Positions 16,572-34,039 of a stretch of 39,023 nt of DNA are shown one piece after another. The notes under the pieces are model-generated. The model saw only the letters and a list, made by a program, of their open reading frames with translations, was not told where the DNA came from and made no database searches. The DNA is from Lentisphaerota bacterium. GTDB taxonomy: Bacteria; Verrucomicrobiota; Kiritimatiellia; RFP12; JAAYNR01. The stretch spans positions 1-39,023 of the forward strand of contig VGWG01000018.1 of assembly GCA_016873675.1 (NCBI GenBank). The letters are read 5' to 3'. The position numbers were made by a program, and so were the translations under genes. The stretch's first letter is position 1. Each line of letters begins with the position of its first letter.

Positions 16572-17201
16572 TTATCCCTTCTTCAGGGCTTTTTTGACAA
16601 AAACAACCCCGCCAACCGGGCCGGGAATGGCCCCCGCGACCAACAGCAGATTATCCTCTTTACGCACCTGCACAACCGTGAGGTTCTGCGTCGTGCGTGA
16701 CACCGAACCCATATGGCCCGGCATCCGCTTGCCCTTTTCCACCCAGCCTGGCAAGTCACGAGCGCCGATCGAACCGACACGGTTCTTCGAGTGGCCGCCG
16801 TGCGTCTTGGGGCCGCCGGCCATGCGGTAGCGTCTGACGACGCCCGCAAACCCGCGTCCCTTGGTCACGCCCTGAACATCGACAAACTTCACGCCGTCGA
16901 ACATGCCGACGTCGATCGCCTGCCCCACCGCGAGCGCCTCGCCCGTGTCCAGTTTGAACTCGTGCAACATCCGGCACGGCGCCACGCCCGCCCGGGTGTA
17001 GCGCGTCATCGCCGATTTCGTCAGGCGGTGCGCCTTCTGCGATCCAAATCCCACTTGCGCGGCGACGTAGCCGTCCTTCGCTGCGGTCTTCACTTGAATG
17101 ACCGGGCAAGGTCCGACTTCCAGCACCGTGACAGCAACCTGACGCCCGTTCGCGTCCCAGACTTGCGTCATGCCAACTTTCTTTCCAATCAAGCCTTCCA
17201 T
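16572..17201 (-). CDS. rplC: 50S ribosomal protein uL3
   Basis: The 209-residue protein begins MEGLIGKKVGMTQVWDANG and contains KTHGGHSKNRVGSIGARD and KRMPGHMGS, the extension that approaches the peptidyl transferase centre. L3 is one of two proteins that start large-subunit assembly. Confidence 0.97.
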   Translation of the reverse strand: MEGLIGKKVGMTQVWDANGRQVAVTVLEVGPCPVIQVKTAAKDGYVAAQVGFGSQKAHRLTKSAMTRYTRAGVAPCRMLHEFKLDTGEALAVGQAIDVGMFDGVKFVDVQGVTKGRGFAGVVRRYRMAGGPKTHGGHSKNRVGSIGARDLPGWVEKGKRMPGHMGSVSRTTQNLTVVQVRKEDNLLLVAGAIPGPVGGVVFVKKALKKG

Positions 17202-17216
17202 GGTTCCTCACCGTCC

Positions 17217-17525
17217 TTAAATTCGAATGGAGATGTCCACGCCGGCCGGCAGGTTGAGTTTCTTCAGCTCGTCGACCGTCTTGGCCGTCGGGCTGACGAT
17301 ATCGAGCAACCGCTTGTGAGTCCGCATTTCGAATTGATCCATGGACTTCTTGTCCACATGCGGACTGCGGTTGACCGTGAAGCGCTCGATCCGCGTAGGA
17401 AGCGGAATCGGCCCCACCACCTGCGCGCCTGTCCCACGGGCCGTTTCGATGATGTCACCGACGGCCTGGTCCAGAACCCTGTGGTCGTATGCCTGCAAAC
17501 GGATGCGTATGCGCTGTCTTTGCAT
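17217..17525 (-). CDS. rpsJ: 30S ribosomal protein uS10
   Basis: The 102-residue protein starts [20 protein letters not shown] and contains the loop [21 protein letters not shown]10 (NusE) also joins NusB and NusG in antitermination and transcription-translation coupling. The gene follows fusA by only seven bases, joining the str and S10 blocks. Confidence 0.98.
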   Translation of the reverse strand: MQRQRIRIRLQAYDHRVLDQAVGDIIETARGTGAQVVGPIPLPTRIERFTVNRSPHVDKKSMDQFEMRTHKRLLDIVSPTAKTVDELKKLNLPAGVDISIRI

Positions 17526-17532
17526 GCTCTCG

Positions 17533-19659
17533 TCACCTGTTCAATACGTGTTCCCTAACTGTCCGCGGCACCACGGCGAATGCATCGGGCTCCATCGTGT
17601 AGCTTGCGCGGCCACGCGATAACGACCGAATCACCGTTGAATACCCAAACAACTCCGCCAATGGCACCCGTGCGCGAACGAGCTGCATGTCTCCACGCAC
17701 CGTCATGTCGCACACGTGTCCGCGGCGCCCGTTGATATCCCCCATGATCTCGCCGACATGATCCGGCGGGGTCACGATGCTGAGGGACATGATCGGCTCC
17801 AGCAACTCCGGAGCCGCCGCTTGCGCAGCCTCTCGGAAGGCCATCACCGCAGCAGTCCGGAACGCCACATCCGTGGCGGATTCCTCGTCCGCGATGCCCA
17901 CCTCCGTGACGCGCGCCACGACATCGGTCAACGGGTAGCGCGCAAGCACCCCCGTCAGGATGCCGTCGAGCAAGCCTTGCTCGATCCCTGCGACCAGCGC
18001 CTCGTCGGGCAGGGCCCTGCGGCTGCATGCGATTTCCACCGCATGGCCGCTGCCCCGCTCGCGCGGCGCCGCTTCCACCACGACACGGGCATAGTGGCGC
18101 TTGCCACCAAGGTCGCGGTCAAAGATATAGTCCGCCCGGCCGGTCGACGTCACGGTCTCGTAGTAGGAGACCATGGGTCGGCCGGTGTTGGCTTCCACCT
18201 TGAATTCCCGGCGGAGTCGGTCCACCAGGATTTCCAAGTGCAGCTCGCCCATTCCGCTCAGAATCAACTGCCCGGTCTCGGCATCGGTCCGAACCACGCA
18301 GGTGGGGTCTTCTGCGGAGAGCTGCTTTAAAGCGTCGTTCAATTTGTCGCGATTGGCCTGCGTCTTCGGCTCGATGGCCATGAACATCACCGGATCGGGG
18401 GCCTGGATGCGCTCAAGGGCGACCGGCTGATGTTCGGCGCACAGCGTGTCGCCCGTGGTCGCGGCCTTGAGCCCGACCACCGCGCCAATGTCCCCGGTGA
18501 CGAGCTCATCGATCTCTTCCTGGGAGTCGGCGAAAAGCCGAACCAGCTTCAACACCCGCTCGCGTTCCCTGACGCGCGGATTGTAGACATTCTGCCCCTT
18601 GCGCAACCGGCCGGCGTAGATCCGGACAAAAAAGAGCTTGCCCACGTAGGGATCGGTGGCGACCTTGAAGACCAGCGCGGCAAGGGACTCGGTGTCTTCT
18701 GGTTTTCGCGTCACCGCCGCCCCGCTCTTGACATCCGTCGCCTGAATCGCCCCAACATCTGCGGGCGACGGAAGGTAGGCGACCACGGCATCGAGGAGCT
18801 TCTGCACGCCCTTGTTGCGCAGCGCCGAGCCGCACAACACGGGAACGAGCGCGTGGGCAATGACCGCGCGCCGGATCGCGGAGCGCAGCACATCGGCCGG
18901 CACCGCCGTGTCGGCCAGATAGGCCGCAAGCACCGCTTCGTCCAGCTCGCCCAGCTGCTCGACCAGATACGCGCGGGCGGCGGCGGTCCGAGCCTGCAGC
19001 GCGTCGGGGATCGGGTGCTCCTGCATCGTCCGACCCTCGTTGGCTCCATCAAACGTGAACGCGCGCATCTCGATCAGGTCGATCACGCCGCAAAAGGTCT
19101 CCGCCTGGCCCCACGGGATCATCAGCGGCACCGCATGCGCGCCGAGCTTGCTGCGGATCTCGGCCACCACGGCGTCAAAATCGGCGCCCATGCGGTCCAT
19201 CTTGTTGATGAATGCGAGACGCGGCACACCGTAGGTGTCGGACTGGCGCCAAACCGTCTCGGATTGCGGCTGAACCCCGCCGACGGCACAAAAAACGCCC
19301 ACCGCGCCGTCCAAGACGCGCAGTGAGCGTTCCACTTCAATGGTGAAGTCCACATGCCCGGGAGTATCGATAATGTTGATCTGGCGGCCCTGCCATGCAC
19401 AGGTAATGGCGGCACTGGTGATCGTGATGCCGCGCTCACGCTCCTGGATCATCCAGTCGGTCGTGGTGTTGCCGTCGTCAACATTGCCCAGTCGATGGGT
19501 GCGACCGGCGTAAAAAAGGATACGCTCGGTCGTCGTCGTCTTGCCCGCATCAATATGCGCAATGATACCGATGTTACGGACGTCGGCCAAAGCGATAGCA
19601 CGACCGGCGGACGCAGGTCCCCCAGCCTTGCCTTTCGACTCTTTCGCCTTCACGTCCAT
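17533..19659 (-). CDS. fusA: Elongation factor G, divergent domain IV
   Basis: The translocase GTPase (708 residues) keeps all G-domain motifs: AHIDAGKT at 34-41, [13 protein letters not shown] and NKMD. Domain IV, which enters the decoding centre, is unusual. The normally conserved QTGGxGQYG loop reads [13 protein letters not shown] (about 512-524). The tip loop, usually with GSYHDVDSSE, reads [15 protein letters not shown] (about 587-601) and lacks the conserved histidine. The C-terminal domain keeps [10 protein letters not shown] chose the ATG at 19659 because GGTGAT lies seven bases upstream; an ATG at 19674 adds five residues. As the only EF-G in the str block it is probably the working translocase, though some lineages have a second EF-G elsewhere. 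Confidence 0.93.
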   Translation of the reverse strand: MDVKAKESKGKAGGPASAGRAIALADVRNIGIIAHIDAGKTTTTERILFYAGRTHRLGNVDDGNTTTDWMIQERERGITITSAAITCAWQGRQINIIDTPGHVDFTIEVERSLRVLDGAVGVFCAVGGVQPQSETVWRQSDTYGVPRLAFINKMDRMGADFDAVVAEIRSKLGAHAVPLMIPWGQAETFCGVIDLIEMRAFTFDGANEGRTMQEHPIPDALQARTAAARAYLVEQLGELDEAVLAAYLADTAVPADVLRSAIRRAVIAHALVPVLCGSALRNKGVQKLLDAVVAYLPSPADVGAIQATDVKSGAAVTRKPEDTESLAALVFKVATDPYVGKLFFVRIYAGRLRKGQNVYNPRVRERERVLKLVRLFADSQEEIDELVTGDIGAVVGLKAATTGDTLCAEHQPVALERIQAPDPVMFMAIEPKTQANRDKLNDALKQLSAEDPTCVVRTDAETGQLILSGMGELHLEILVDRLRREFKVEANTGRPMVSYYETVTSTGRADYIFDRDLGGKRHYARVVVEAAPRERGSGHAVEIACSRRALPDEALVAGIEQGLLDGILTGVLARYPLTDVVARVTEVGIADEESATDVAFRTAAVMAFREAAQAAAPELLEPIMSLSIVTPPDHVGEIMGDINGRRGHVCDMTVRGDMQLVRARVPLAELFGYSTVIRSLSRGRASYTMEPDAFAVVPRTVREHVLNR

Positions 19660-19728
19660 GACGCGATCACCCATCTTCCCGGTTTGTCAAAGAACAGGGG
19701 GCCGCCAGCCGGCAGCCCGTCGCGTGAC

Positions 19729-20199
19729 TTACCACGCGTAGTGCGCAAAGGCCTTGTTGGCCTGCGCCATCTTGTGCGTATCGTCCCGTTTCTTGATCAC
19801 ATTGCCCTGATTGCCATACGCCTCGAGCAGCTCCATGGCCACTGCTTTCGGCATTCCCGCGCCGCGGCGCGCGCTCGCATACTGCACCATCCAGCGGAGG
19901 GCCATCGCCAACTGACGCGGCGGACGGATCTCAACCGGCACCTGATACGTCGTGCCGCCGACGCGACGCGACTTGACCTCGACCTTCGGCCGCATGTTGC
20001 AGATCGCCAAATCCAAGACTTCGAGCGGGTTCTTGCCCGTCTTGTCGGCAATCTCCGCCAATGCGCCATAAACGATCCGCTCGGCCGTCGTCTTCTTGCC
20101 GCTGATCATCAACGCATTGATGACGCGGGCAACCAACTCGCTGTTGTACTGGGGGTCCGGAACCAACACCCGCTTCTCAGAACTACGCCTTCTTGCCAT
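19729..20199 (-). CDS. rpsG: 30S ribosomal protein uS7
   Basis: The 156-residue protein begins MARRRSSEKRVLVPDPQYNS and contains VGGTTYQVPVEIRPPRQ near residue 80. S7 nucleates assembly of the head and contacts the E-site tRNA. It follows rpsL by 25 bases; the gap to fusA is 69 bases. Confidence 0.98.
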   Translation of the reverse strand: MARRRSSEKRVLVPDPQYNSELVARVINALMISGKKTTAERIVYGALAEIADKTGKNPLEVLDLAICNMRPKVEVKSRRVGGTTYQVPVEIRPPRQLAMALRWMVQYASARRGAGMPKAVAMELLEAYGNQGNVIKKRDDTHKMAQANKAFAHYAW

Positions 20200-20224
20200 A
20201 ACCGTCCTGCCTCACCGTGCGTTA

Positions 20225-20608
20225 TTATTTCTCTTCGACTTTCGGGGTCTTCACGCCGTACTTCGACCGGCCGCGATTGCGGCCGCTCACGCCGAGGCTG
20301 TCCAGCGAGCCGCGCACAATGTGGTAACGGACACCCGGCAAATCCTTGACGCGGCCGCCGCGCACCAGCACCACGCTGTGCTCCTGCAAATTGTGCCCCT
20401 CGCCCGGAATGTACGCGCTGACTTCGTAACCGGTCGTCAGCCTCACACGCGCCACCTTGCGCAACGCCGAGTTCGGTTTCTTCGGTGTCTGGGTCTTCAC
20501 CACGAGGCAGACCCCGCGGCGCTGCGGACAAGACTTGAGCGCAGGTGATTTGCTTTTGTTGCGCAGGGGGCTTCTCCCCTTGCGCACCAGTTGGTTCGTC
20601 GTCGGCAT
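20225..20608 (-). CDS. rpsL: 30S ribosomal protein uS12
   Basis: The 127-residue decoding-centre protein starts [14 protein letters not shown] and contains [17 protein letters not shown] and [13 protein letters not shown]. The two lysines whose replacement gives streptomycin resistance in E. coli are both present, so the sequence looks sensitive-type. The aspartate of VKDLP is the residue methylthiolated by RimO in E. coli. The start at 20608 has AAAGGG about seven bases upstream; an ATG 57 bases earlier is not supported by homology. Confidence 0.98.
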   Translation of the reverse strand: MPTTNQLVRKGRSPLRNKSKSPALKSCPQRRGVCLVVKTQTPKKPNSALRKVARVRLTTGYEVSAYIPGEGHNLQEHSVVLVRGGRVKDLPGVRYHIVRGSLDSLGVSGRNRGRSKYGVKTPKVEEK

Positions 20609-20643
20609 ACGTGCCCTTTCAATTTCCCACAAAACGGAGGTGG

Positions 20644-20672
20644 AGGTTAGCAGAGCGGCCTGCACAATGCAA
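20644..20672 (-). promoter_or_regulatory. Weak promoter-like sequence between rpoC and rpsL
   Basis: On the minus strand TTGCAT (20667-20672) and TAACCT (20644-20649) are spaced by 17 bases in the 75-bp gap before rpsL, where other bacteria start the str operon. Both boxes match the consensus at only three of six positions. Confidence 0.22.
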
Positions 20673-20683
20673 GCGCAAAAATA

Positions 20684-24874
<4,191 letters not shown>

Positions 24875-24908
24875 CGTCTACCTCCCTCGTCTTCGTCGCG
24901 TTATCGCG

Positions 24909-28775
<3,867 letters not shown>

Positions 28776-28851
28776 GGTAAATGCCTCTTTGTTTTCGTCA
28801 AGGTGAGACGACGCCTGCGGCCGGTGCGCGGAAAAGAAAGAAAGGCCTGAA

Positions 28852-28876
28852 ACCGCCCGGTCGTCACACAGGCGGT
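28852..28876 (-). terminator. Possible attenuator hairpin between rplL and rpoB
   Basis: On the minus strand ACCGCC and GGCGGT pair around a 13-base loop and are followed by TTTCAGGCC and a pyrimidine-rich TTTCTTTCTTTT. In E. coli the same gap holds an attenuator that lowers rpoB relative to rplL expression. The stem is only six base pairs, so the call is tentative. Confidence 0.3.
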
Positions 28877-28900
28877 CCCAGGTTTCGTCACGTCAACGTG

Positions 28901-29284
28901 TTACTTCACGTCAACTTTTGCGCCGGCCTTTTCAAGCTGTTCCTTCAGCTTGGCCGCCTCTTCCTTGGTCACGCCGGCCTTCACAGTCTTCGGCGCGCCC
29001 TCGACAAGGTCCTTGGCGTCCTTCAGGCCCAGACCGGTGATCGTGCGCACCTCCTTGATGGCGCCGATCTTGTTCGCGCCGGCATCCACGAGGATGACGT
29101 CAAACTCGGTCTTCTCTTCCACCACGGCGGCGGCGGCGGCGGGGGCGGCGGCGGCAGCCACGGGAGCAGCGGCGCTCACACCCAGACGCTCTTCGAGGGT
29201 TTTCACCAGCTTGGACAGCTCGAGGACCGTCAGGCCCTCGATCCAGGTGACAAATTCATCAAACTTCGGATTGGTATCGCTCAT
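28901..29284 (-). CDS. rplL: 50S ribosomal protein bL12 (L7/L12)
   Basis: The 127-residue protein has an N-terminal dimerisation domain (about 1-35), a flexible Ala/Pro hinge ([17 protein letters not shown], about 37-54) and the C-terminal factor-binding domain with [20 protein letters not shown]. It forms the mobile stalk that recruits EF-Tu and EF-G. Confidence 0.98.
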   Translation of the reverse strand: MSDTNPKFDEFVTWIEGLTVLELSKLVKTLEERLGVSAAAPVAAAAAPAAAAAVVEEKTEFDVILVDAGANKIGAIKEVRTITGLGLKDAKDLVEGAPKTVKAGVTKEEAAKLKEQLEKAGAKVDVK

Positions 29285-29310
29285 GGTTTCCTTTTTCTTT
29301 CTGCAACCTC

Positions 29311-29325
29311 ACGCGCAGGGCGCGT
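29311..29325. other. Small GC hairpin in the rplJ-rplL gap
   Basis: ACGCGC and GCGCGT form a six-base-pair stem with a three-base loop in the 98-bp spacer between rplJ and rplL. No U tract follows in the minus direction. It may only be a structured spacer. Confidence 0.3.
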
Positions 29326-29382
29326 GCGGTGTACTGTGTGCCAGGCCGCCCGGACACCCGTCCGTCCGACCTGAGCGGAGTT

Positions 29383-29904
29383 TTACGCCGCGTTGTTCTT
29401 CTTGTCTTCGATCGCCTTCAAGACGTACAGCAGGCTGCACACCTTCTGGCTGAACACGCCAACCAATTGCGACATCGGCGCAGCCAGTGTTCCCGCCACC
29501 ATGGCGTACAACACGCGCCGGGGCGGAATCGTGGTCAACGCGTCAACATCGCCAGCTGTGAGGCGCTTGCCGTCGAGGCAGGCGCCCTTGACTGAGGCCT
29601 TGTCGTGCGTCTTGATGAACGCGACCAACATCTTGGCGACCTCGGCGACATCGCCGGTTCCGGTCACCATCGCCGTCGGACCCGTCAAATAAGGCGTCAC
29701 GTCCTCCCAGCCCAGCGACTGGGTCGCCTTGCCGAGATAGGTGTTTTTGACAACCATGACGCGGGACTTCAACGGCGCGAGCGTCGTGCGCAGCGCCGTC
29801 AGTTCCGCGACCTGCAGACCGCCGTAATTCATCACGAACGCGAAATCCGCTTCCTGCAGACGCGTGGTGACTTCCTCAAGAATGGATTCTTTTTCAGCTC
29901 TCAT
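29383..29904 (-). CDS. rplJ: 50S ribosomal protein uL10
   Basis: The 173-residue protein anchors the L12 dimers to 23S rRNA. The N-terminal RNA-binding part includes FVMNYGGLQVAELTALR and VVKNTYLGKA, and the C-terminal helix is the L12-binding site. The gap to rplA is six bases, so the usual L10 leader structure cannot lie between the two genes. Confidence 0.96.
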   Translation of the reverse strand: MRAEKESILEEVTTRLQEADFAFVMNYGGLQVAELTALRTTLAPLKSRVMVVKNTYLGKATQSLGWEDVTPYLTGPTAMVTGTGDVAEVAKMLVAFIKTHDKASVKGACLDGKRLTAGDVDALTTIPPRRVLYAMVAGTLAAPMSQLVGVFSQKVCSLLYVLKAIEDKKNNAA

Positions 29905-29910
29905 GTGACG

Positions 29911-30594
29911 TTACTCCTTGATGTCGACGCGGACGCCGACACCCATCGTCGAACACAGCGTGCAGGAACGGAAGAAGGTGCCCTTGGCGCCGGCCGGCCG
30001 CTCCGCCCGAAGGGCTTCCAAAACCGCATGCACGTTGCCGACGATCTTGTCGGCGTCGAAACTCCGCTTGCCGCAGAGCACGCACACGTTGCCGTTGCGG
30101 TCCATGCGAAACTCGACCTTGCCGCCCTTGGCCGCCGTCACCGCCGGGCCGACATCGTCGGTAACCGTGCCGGTCTTGGGGTTGGGCATCAGGCCGCGGG
30201 GACCGAGGACGCGCCCGAGCTTGCGGACCTCCTTCATCGCGTCGGTCGTCGAAATCGCCACATCAAAATCGGTCCAGCCGCTCTTGACTTTCTCGATCAG
30301 GTCGTCATAACCCGCCTCGTCGGCGCCTGCGGCCCGCGCGGCGTCGGCCTGGGCACCCGCCGCGAAGACGATCACGCGCAGCTTCTTGCCCGTGCCGTTC
30401 GGCAGACTCACCGTGCCCCGCACGGTCTGATCGGATTTCGATGTGTCCACGCCCAGCCGCAAGGCCAGCTCGACCGTTTCGTCGAACTTCGCCGCCGGGT
30501 TGGCCTTGATGAACGCCACCGCCTGCTCCAGAGTCACCGGAGCCGTGGGGGCCTTCTCCTTGATGCTGCGATACTGTTTTCCATGCTTTGCCAT
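29911..30594 (-). CDS. rplA: 50S ribosomal protein uL1
   Basis: The 227-residue protein of the mobile L1 stalk contains [20 protein letters not shown] and the signature [18 protein letters not shown]. In other bacteria it also represses its own rplK-rplA message. Confidence 0.97.
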   Translation of the reverse strand: MAKHGKQYRSIKEKAPTAPVTLEQAVAFIKANPAAKFDETVELALRLGVDTSKSDQTVRGTVSLPNGTGKKLRVIVFAAGAQADAARAAGADEAGYDDLIEKVKSGWTDFDVAISTTDAMKEVRKLGRVLGPRGLMPNPKTGTVTDDVGPAVTAAKGGKVEFRMDRNGNVCVLCGKRSFDADKIVGNVHAVLEALRAERPAGAKGTFFRSCTLCSTMGVGVRVDIKE

Positions 30595-30607
30595 AGCGCG
30601 TCACCCC

Positions 30608-31033
30608 TTAGTCTACGATCTCCACGCCCATGCTGCGCGCGGTGCCTTCGACCATCCGCATCGCCGCCGCTTCGTTCGATGCGTTCAGGTCCTGCATCTT
30701 CAGCTTCACGATCTCACGGACCTGGTCGCGGGTGACGGTGCCGACCTTGTCACGGTTCGGAACGCCCGATCCCTTGGCGAGGTTGCCGAATTTCTTCAGC
30801 AGCGCCGACGCCGGCGGGCTCTTCATGATGAAGGTAAAACTGCGGTCCTGATAGACCGTGATCACCACGGGGATGATCATGCCTCCCTTGTCTTGGGTCT
30901 TGGCGTTGAAATCCTTGCAAAACGCCATGATATTGACGCCCTGCGCGCCCAGCGCGGGGCCGATGGGCGGCGCGGGATTTGCGGCACCTGCAGGTATCTG
31001 CAGACGAACGATGCCCGTAACTTTCTTTGCCAT
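30608..31033 (-). CDS. rplK: 50S ribosomal protein uL11
   Basis: The 141-residue protein has the N-terminal [19 protein letters not shown] loop (the thiostrepton and RelA-response region) and a C-terminal rRNA-binding domain ending [15 protein letters not shown]. It is the first ribosomal gene after nusG, separated by 82 bases. Confidence 0.98.
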   Translation of the reverse strand: MAKKVTGIVRLQIPAGAANPAPPIGPALGAQGVNIMAFCKDFNAKTQDKGGMIIPVVITVYQDRSFTFIMKSPPASALLKKFGNLAKGSGVPNRDKVGTVTRDQVREIVKLKMQDLNASNEAAAMRMVEGTARSMGVEIVD

Positions 31034-31115
31034 AATGAATGCCCTTTGTCAGTTGAGGCCCTCCCGGTTCCCACCCGGTCCAAACGAGCCTGCGGTTGAC
31101 GTCCGTTTCCCGGCC

Positions 31116-31670
31116 CTAGGAGACAACCCGCTCCACCTGCCAGTACTCCAGATCGACCGGGGCGGTGCGTCCGAATATCGCCACCGACACCTTCAGCTTG
31201 CCCCGGTCAGGATCTACTTCTTCAACGGTTGCGGAGAAGTTCATGAACGGTCCGTCCGTGATCTTCACCGTTTCGCCCGGCTCGAAGACGACCTTCGGCC
31301 TGGGCTTCTCCTGCTTCGCTTCCACATGGTTCACGATCGCATCCACCTCCGCCGCCGAAAGCGGACCGGGACGAGCGCCCCCAATGAACCCAATCACGCC
31401 GGACACCTCACGGATGAAGCGCCACGTCGGCTCAAGCAACTCTTTCGCATCGTCGTAAAGCGCCAGGTTGATGAAAACGTAACCCGGGAAGAACTTACGC
31501 GTCACGGTTGTCTTGACACCGTTCTTCGTCTCGGTCACCTTCTCGGTCGGCAGGATCACCTCGCCAATGTATTCCTGCATCTCCTTCTCGCGGACCTGCG
31601 CCTCGATGGTGCGCTTCACCTTCTGCTCCTGACCGGTCAACGCTTGCAGCACAAACCATTGTTTTGTCAT
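31116..31670 (-). CDS. nusG: Transcription termination/antitermination factor NusG
   Basis: The 184-residue protein has the NGN domain (starts MTKQWFVLQALTGQEQKVK; FFPGYVFINL near residues 60-69) and a C-terminal KOW domain (GETVKITDGPFMNFSATVEE). It binds RNA polymerase and, through KOW, S10 or Rho. The secE-nusG pairing is standard. Confidence 0.97.
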   Translation of the reverse strand: MTKQWFVLQALTGQEQKVKRTIEAQVREKEMQEYIGEVILPTEKVTETKNGVKTTVTRKFFPGYVFINLALYDDAKELLEPTWRFIREVSGVIGFIGGARPGPLSAAEVDAIVNHVEAKQEKPRPKVVFEPGETVKITDGPFMNFSATVEEVDPDRGKLKVSVAIFGRTAPVDLEYWQVERVVS

Positions 31671-31683
31671 CTCGGGTCCCCGC

Positions 31684-31887
31684 TCAGGTGTGGATGAACT
31701 GAAGTACCGCCTGAATCACCTTGTCGTAAACCAGTACAACAATCGCTAGCATGACGATGAAGACGATCACCACGACCGTCGACTCGATCAGTTCCTGGCG
31801 CTCCGGCCAAGTCACCCGCCTGAATTCGGCGCCAACCTCTCCAAGGAAGGCGTGAACGCGCTGACCCAACGTTTTCTCTTTGACCAT
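31684..31887 (-). CDS. secE: Protein translocase subunit SecE
   Basis: The 67-residue protein is the short single-span form: an amphipathic segment with FRRVTWPERQEL, then one transmembrane helix (VVVIVFIVMLAIVVLVYD). It clamps SecY in the membrane. It lies between tRNA-Trp and nusG. Confidence 0.95.
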   Translation of the reverse strand: MVKEKTLGQRVHAFLGEVGAEFRRVTWPERQELIESTVVVIVFIVMLAIVVLVYDKVIQAVLQFIHT

Positions 31888-31968
31888 CGGAGCCCCCGAT
31901 TGCGTTGCTACTCAATATCCTGTGCCAAACCGGTCTCCCCGGCGAGGAATGCGGCGGTTGGACAAAAC

Positions 31969-32044
31969 TGGCAGGCCAGGAGGGAATCGAACCCCCAACA
32001 ACCGGTTTTGGAGACCGGTGCTCTGCCAATTGAGCTACTGGCCT
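31969..32044 (-). tRNA. trnW: tRNA-Trp (anticodon CCA)
   Basis: The minus strand gives a full cloverleaf of 76 bases including an encoded CCA end. The acceptor stem AGGCCAG pairs with CTGGCCT, the anticodon loop is CTCCAAA, and GGTTCGATTCC forms the T arm. The discriminator is G. It is embedded between rpmG and secE, as in many bacteria. Confidence 0.96.
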
Positions 32045-32063
32045 GCGGAAATGCCTGCTTGCG

Positions 32064-32216
32064 TCACTTGGTTTCCCGGTGCAGCGTGCGCTTGCGCTCG
32101 GATGAACAGAACTTCTTGATCTCCAAGCGGTTCGTCATCGTGCGCTTGTTGCGCGTCGTCGTGTAGTTGCGCCGCTTGCATTCCGTGCAAGCCAAAATTG
32201 CGAGTTCTCTGGCCAT
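32064..32216 (-). CDS. rpmG: 50S ribosomal protein bL33, three-cysteine form
   Basis: The 50-residue protein starts [20 protein letters not shown] and ends KRTLHRETK. The first zinc pair C10 and C13 is present. In the second pair only C37 remains, the fourth ligand position being E40 (FCSSE instead of the usual CPxC). The start at 32216 fits family length; an in-frame ATG at 32258 adds a non-homologous stretch. Confidence 0.95.
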   Translation of the reverse strand: MARELAILACTECKRRNYTTTRNKRTMTNRLEIKKFCSSERKRTLHRETK

Positions 32217-32243
32217 GATGCCTGCTCCGTTCCTGTTCGCGGC

Positions 32244-32269
32244 GCGGCCGGGCGCCAAAGCCCGGCCGC
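32244..32269. other. Strong 10-bp GC hairpin between tuf and rpmG
   Basis: GCGGCCGGGC pairs perfectly with GCCCGGCCGC around a six-base loop in the 71-bp gap after tuf. No U tract follows in the minus direction, so it is not a classical terminator. It could set a processing or stability boundary that raises tuf relative to downstream genes. Confidence 0.5.
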
Positions 32270-32287
32270 ACCCGCGCGCACGAACCG

Positions 32288-33496
<1,209 letters not shown>

Positions 33497-33535
33497 GATT
33501 TTTCTCCTGTGTACTTCCCAAGCCGTTTTGCGAGC

Positions 33536-33611
33536 TGGAGCCCACGAGCGGGATTGAACCGCTGACCTCGTCCTTACCAAGGACGTGCTCTACCAACTGA
33601 GCTACGTGGGC
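33536..33611 (-). tRNA. trnT: tRNA-Thr (anticodon GGT)
   Basis: The minus strand folds into a 76-base tRNA with encoded CCA. The acceptor stem GCCCACG pairs with CGTGGGC, the anticodon loop is TTGGTAA, and the T arm contains GGTTCAATCC. The discriminator is U. It is the first gene after the minus-strand promoter and lies 39 bases upstream of tuf. Confidence 0.96.
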
Positions 33612-33791
33612 TCGAAGACCACCCCACTTCTGCCGTGGGGCAAAAAACCCCCAACCCATCACCTACACCCCTCCAGCGACATGCGCCAGCGGTTTGTCCG
33701 ATCAGAGCAGAGCCTTTTCTCGCCTGTTATTAACTGTTAGCCAGCTCTCGATCTGGCCAGAAACGGTTCCAGCTAGAGCGAAAACCCAGAC

Positions 33792-33821
33792 ACTTTACAC
33801 AAAACCACCCGCCAGTGTCAA
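33792..33821 (-). promoter_or_regulatory. Sigma70-like promoter of the tRNA-Thr-tuf cluster
   Basis: On the minus strand TTGACA (33816-33821, perfect) and TAAAGT (33792-33797) are 18 bases apart. It points into tRNA-Thr-tuf and is the best candidate for the main promoter of the cluster. Confidence 0.7.
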
Positions 33822-33825
33822 TAGC

Positions 33826-33842
33826 GAAAAGAATTTCTTTTC
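33826..33842. promoter_or_regulatory. Perfect 17-base palindrome between the divergent -35 boxes
   Basis: GAAAAGAA (33826-33833) and TTCTTTTC (33835-33842) are exact inverted repeats around one T. The element lies four bases from the leftward -35 box and 14 bases from the rightward one. It could be an operator or an AT-rich upstream element for both promoters. Confidence 0.5.
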
Positions 33843-33856
33843 TTGTGCAATCGCCA

Positions 33857-33885
33857 TTGACACCGCGCGGAGCAAACGGTATAGT
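33857..33885 (+). promoter_or_regulatory. Sigma70-like promoter of tRNA-Val-proB
   Basis: TTGACA (33857-33862, perfect) and TATAGT (33880-33885) are spaced by exactly 17 bases, and the mature tRNA-Val starts 31 bases after the -10 box. This is the clearest promoter in the window. Confidence 0.8.
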
Positions 33886-33915
33886 ATCCGCCGTTTCTGC
33901 TTGCCCGTCCATCTT

Positions 33916-33992
33916 GGGGGATTAGCTCAGTTGGTTAGAGCACTTGCTTGACATGCAAGGGGTCACTGGTTCGAGTCCAGTATCTCCCACCA
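33916..33992 (+). tRNA. trnV: tRNA-Val (anticodon GAC)
   Basis: The sequence forms a 77-base cloverleaf with encoded CCA. GGGGGAT pairs with ATCTCCC (one G-U), the anticodon loop is TTGACAT with GAC, and the T arm contains GGTTCGAGTCC. It lies 47 bases before proB and is probably co-transcribed with it. Confidence 0.96.
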
Positions 33993-33996
33993 AATA

Positions 33997-34022
33997 AGAT
34001 CGGAGGCTCCGGCTTTCGATCT
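33997..34022 (+). other. Hairpin between tRNA-Val and proB
   Basis: AGATCG pairs with CGATCT around 14 bases, followed by TTC. It is weak as a terminator and may reduce read-through into proB or define the tRNA 3' processing boundary. Confidence 0.3.
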
Positions 34023-34039
34023 TTCAGCGCGGAGCGCCT

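Larger units (their letters stand above)
33612..33915. other. Divergent control region, 304 bases without a gene
   Basis: This stretch separates the start of the minus-strand cluster from plus-strand tRNA-Val. Its right half contains two back-to-back sigma70-like promoters and a palindrome. Its left half is an untranslated leader of about 170 bases, containing GTGGGG/CCCCAC able to pair at about 33623-33641 with a G/T-rich run beside it. No convincing reading frame is present. Confidence 0.7.

Noticed and set aside
31880-32119. Plus-strand frame with PGGNRTPNNRFWRPVLCQLSYWPA
   Set aside because: It is the antisense of tRNA-Trp, a common mis-annotation.
33623-33641. CCCCAC/GTGGGG hairpin as a terminator upstream of tRNA-Thr
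   Set aside because: On the minus strand the T run precedes the stem rather than following it, so it cannot act as an intrinsic terminator in the direction of the cluster.
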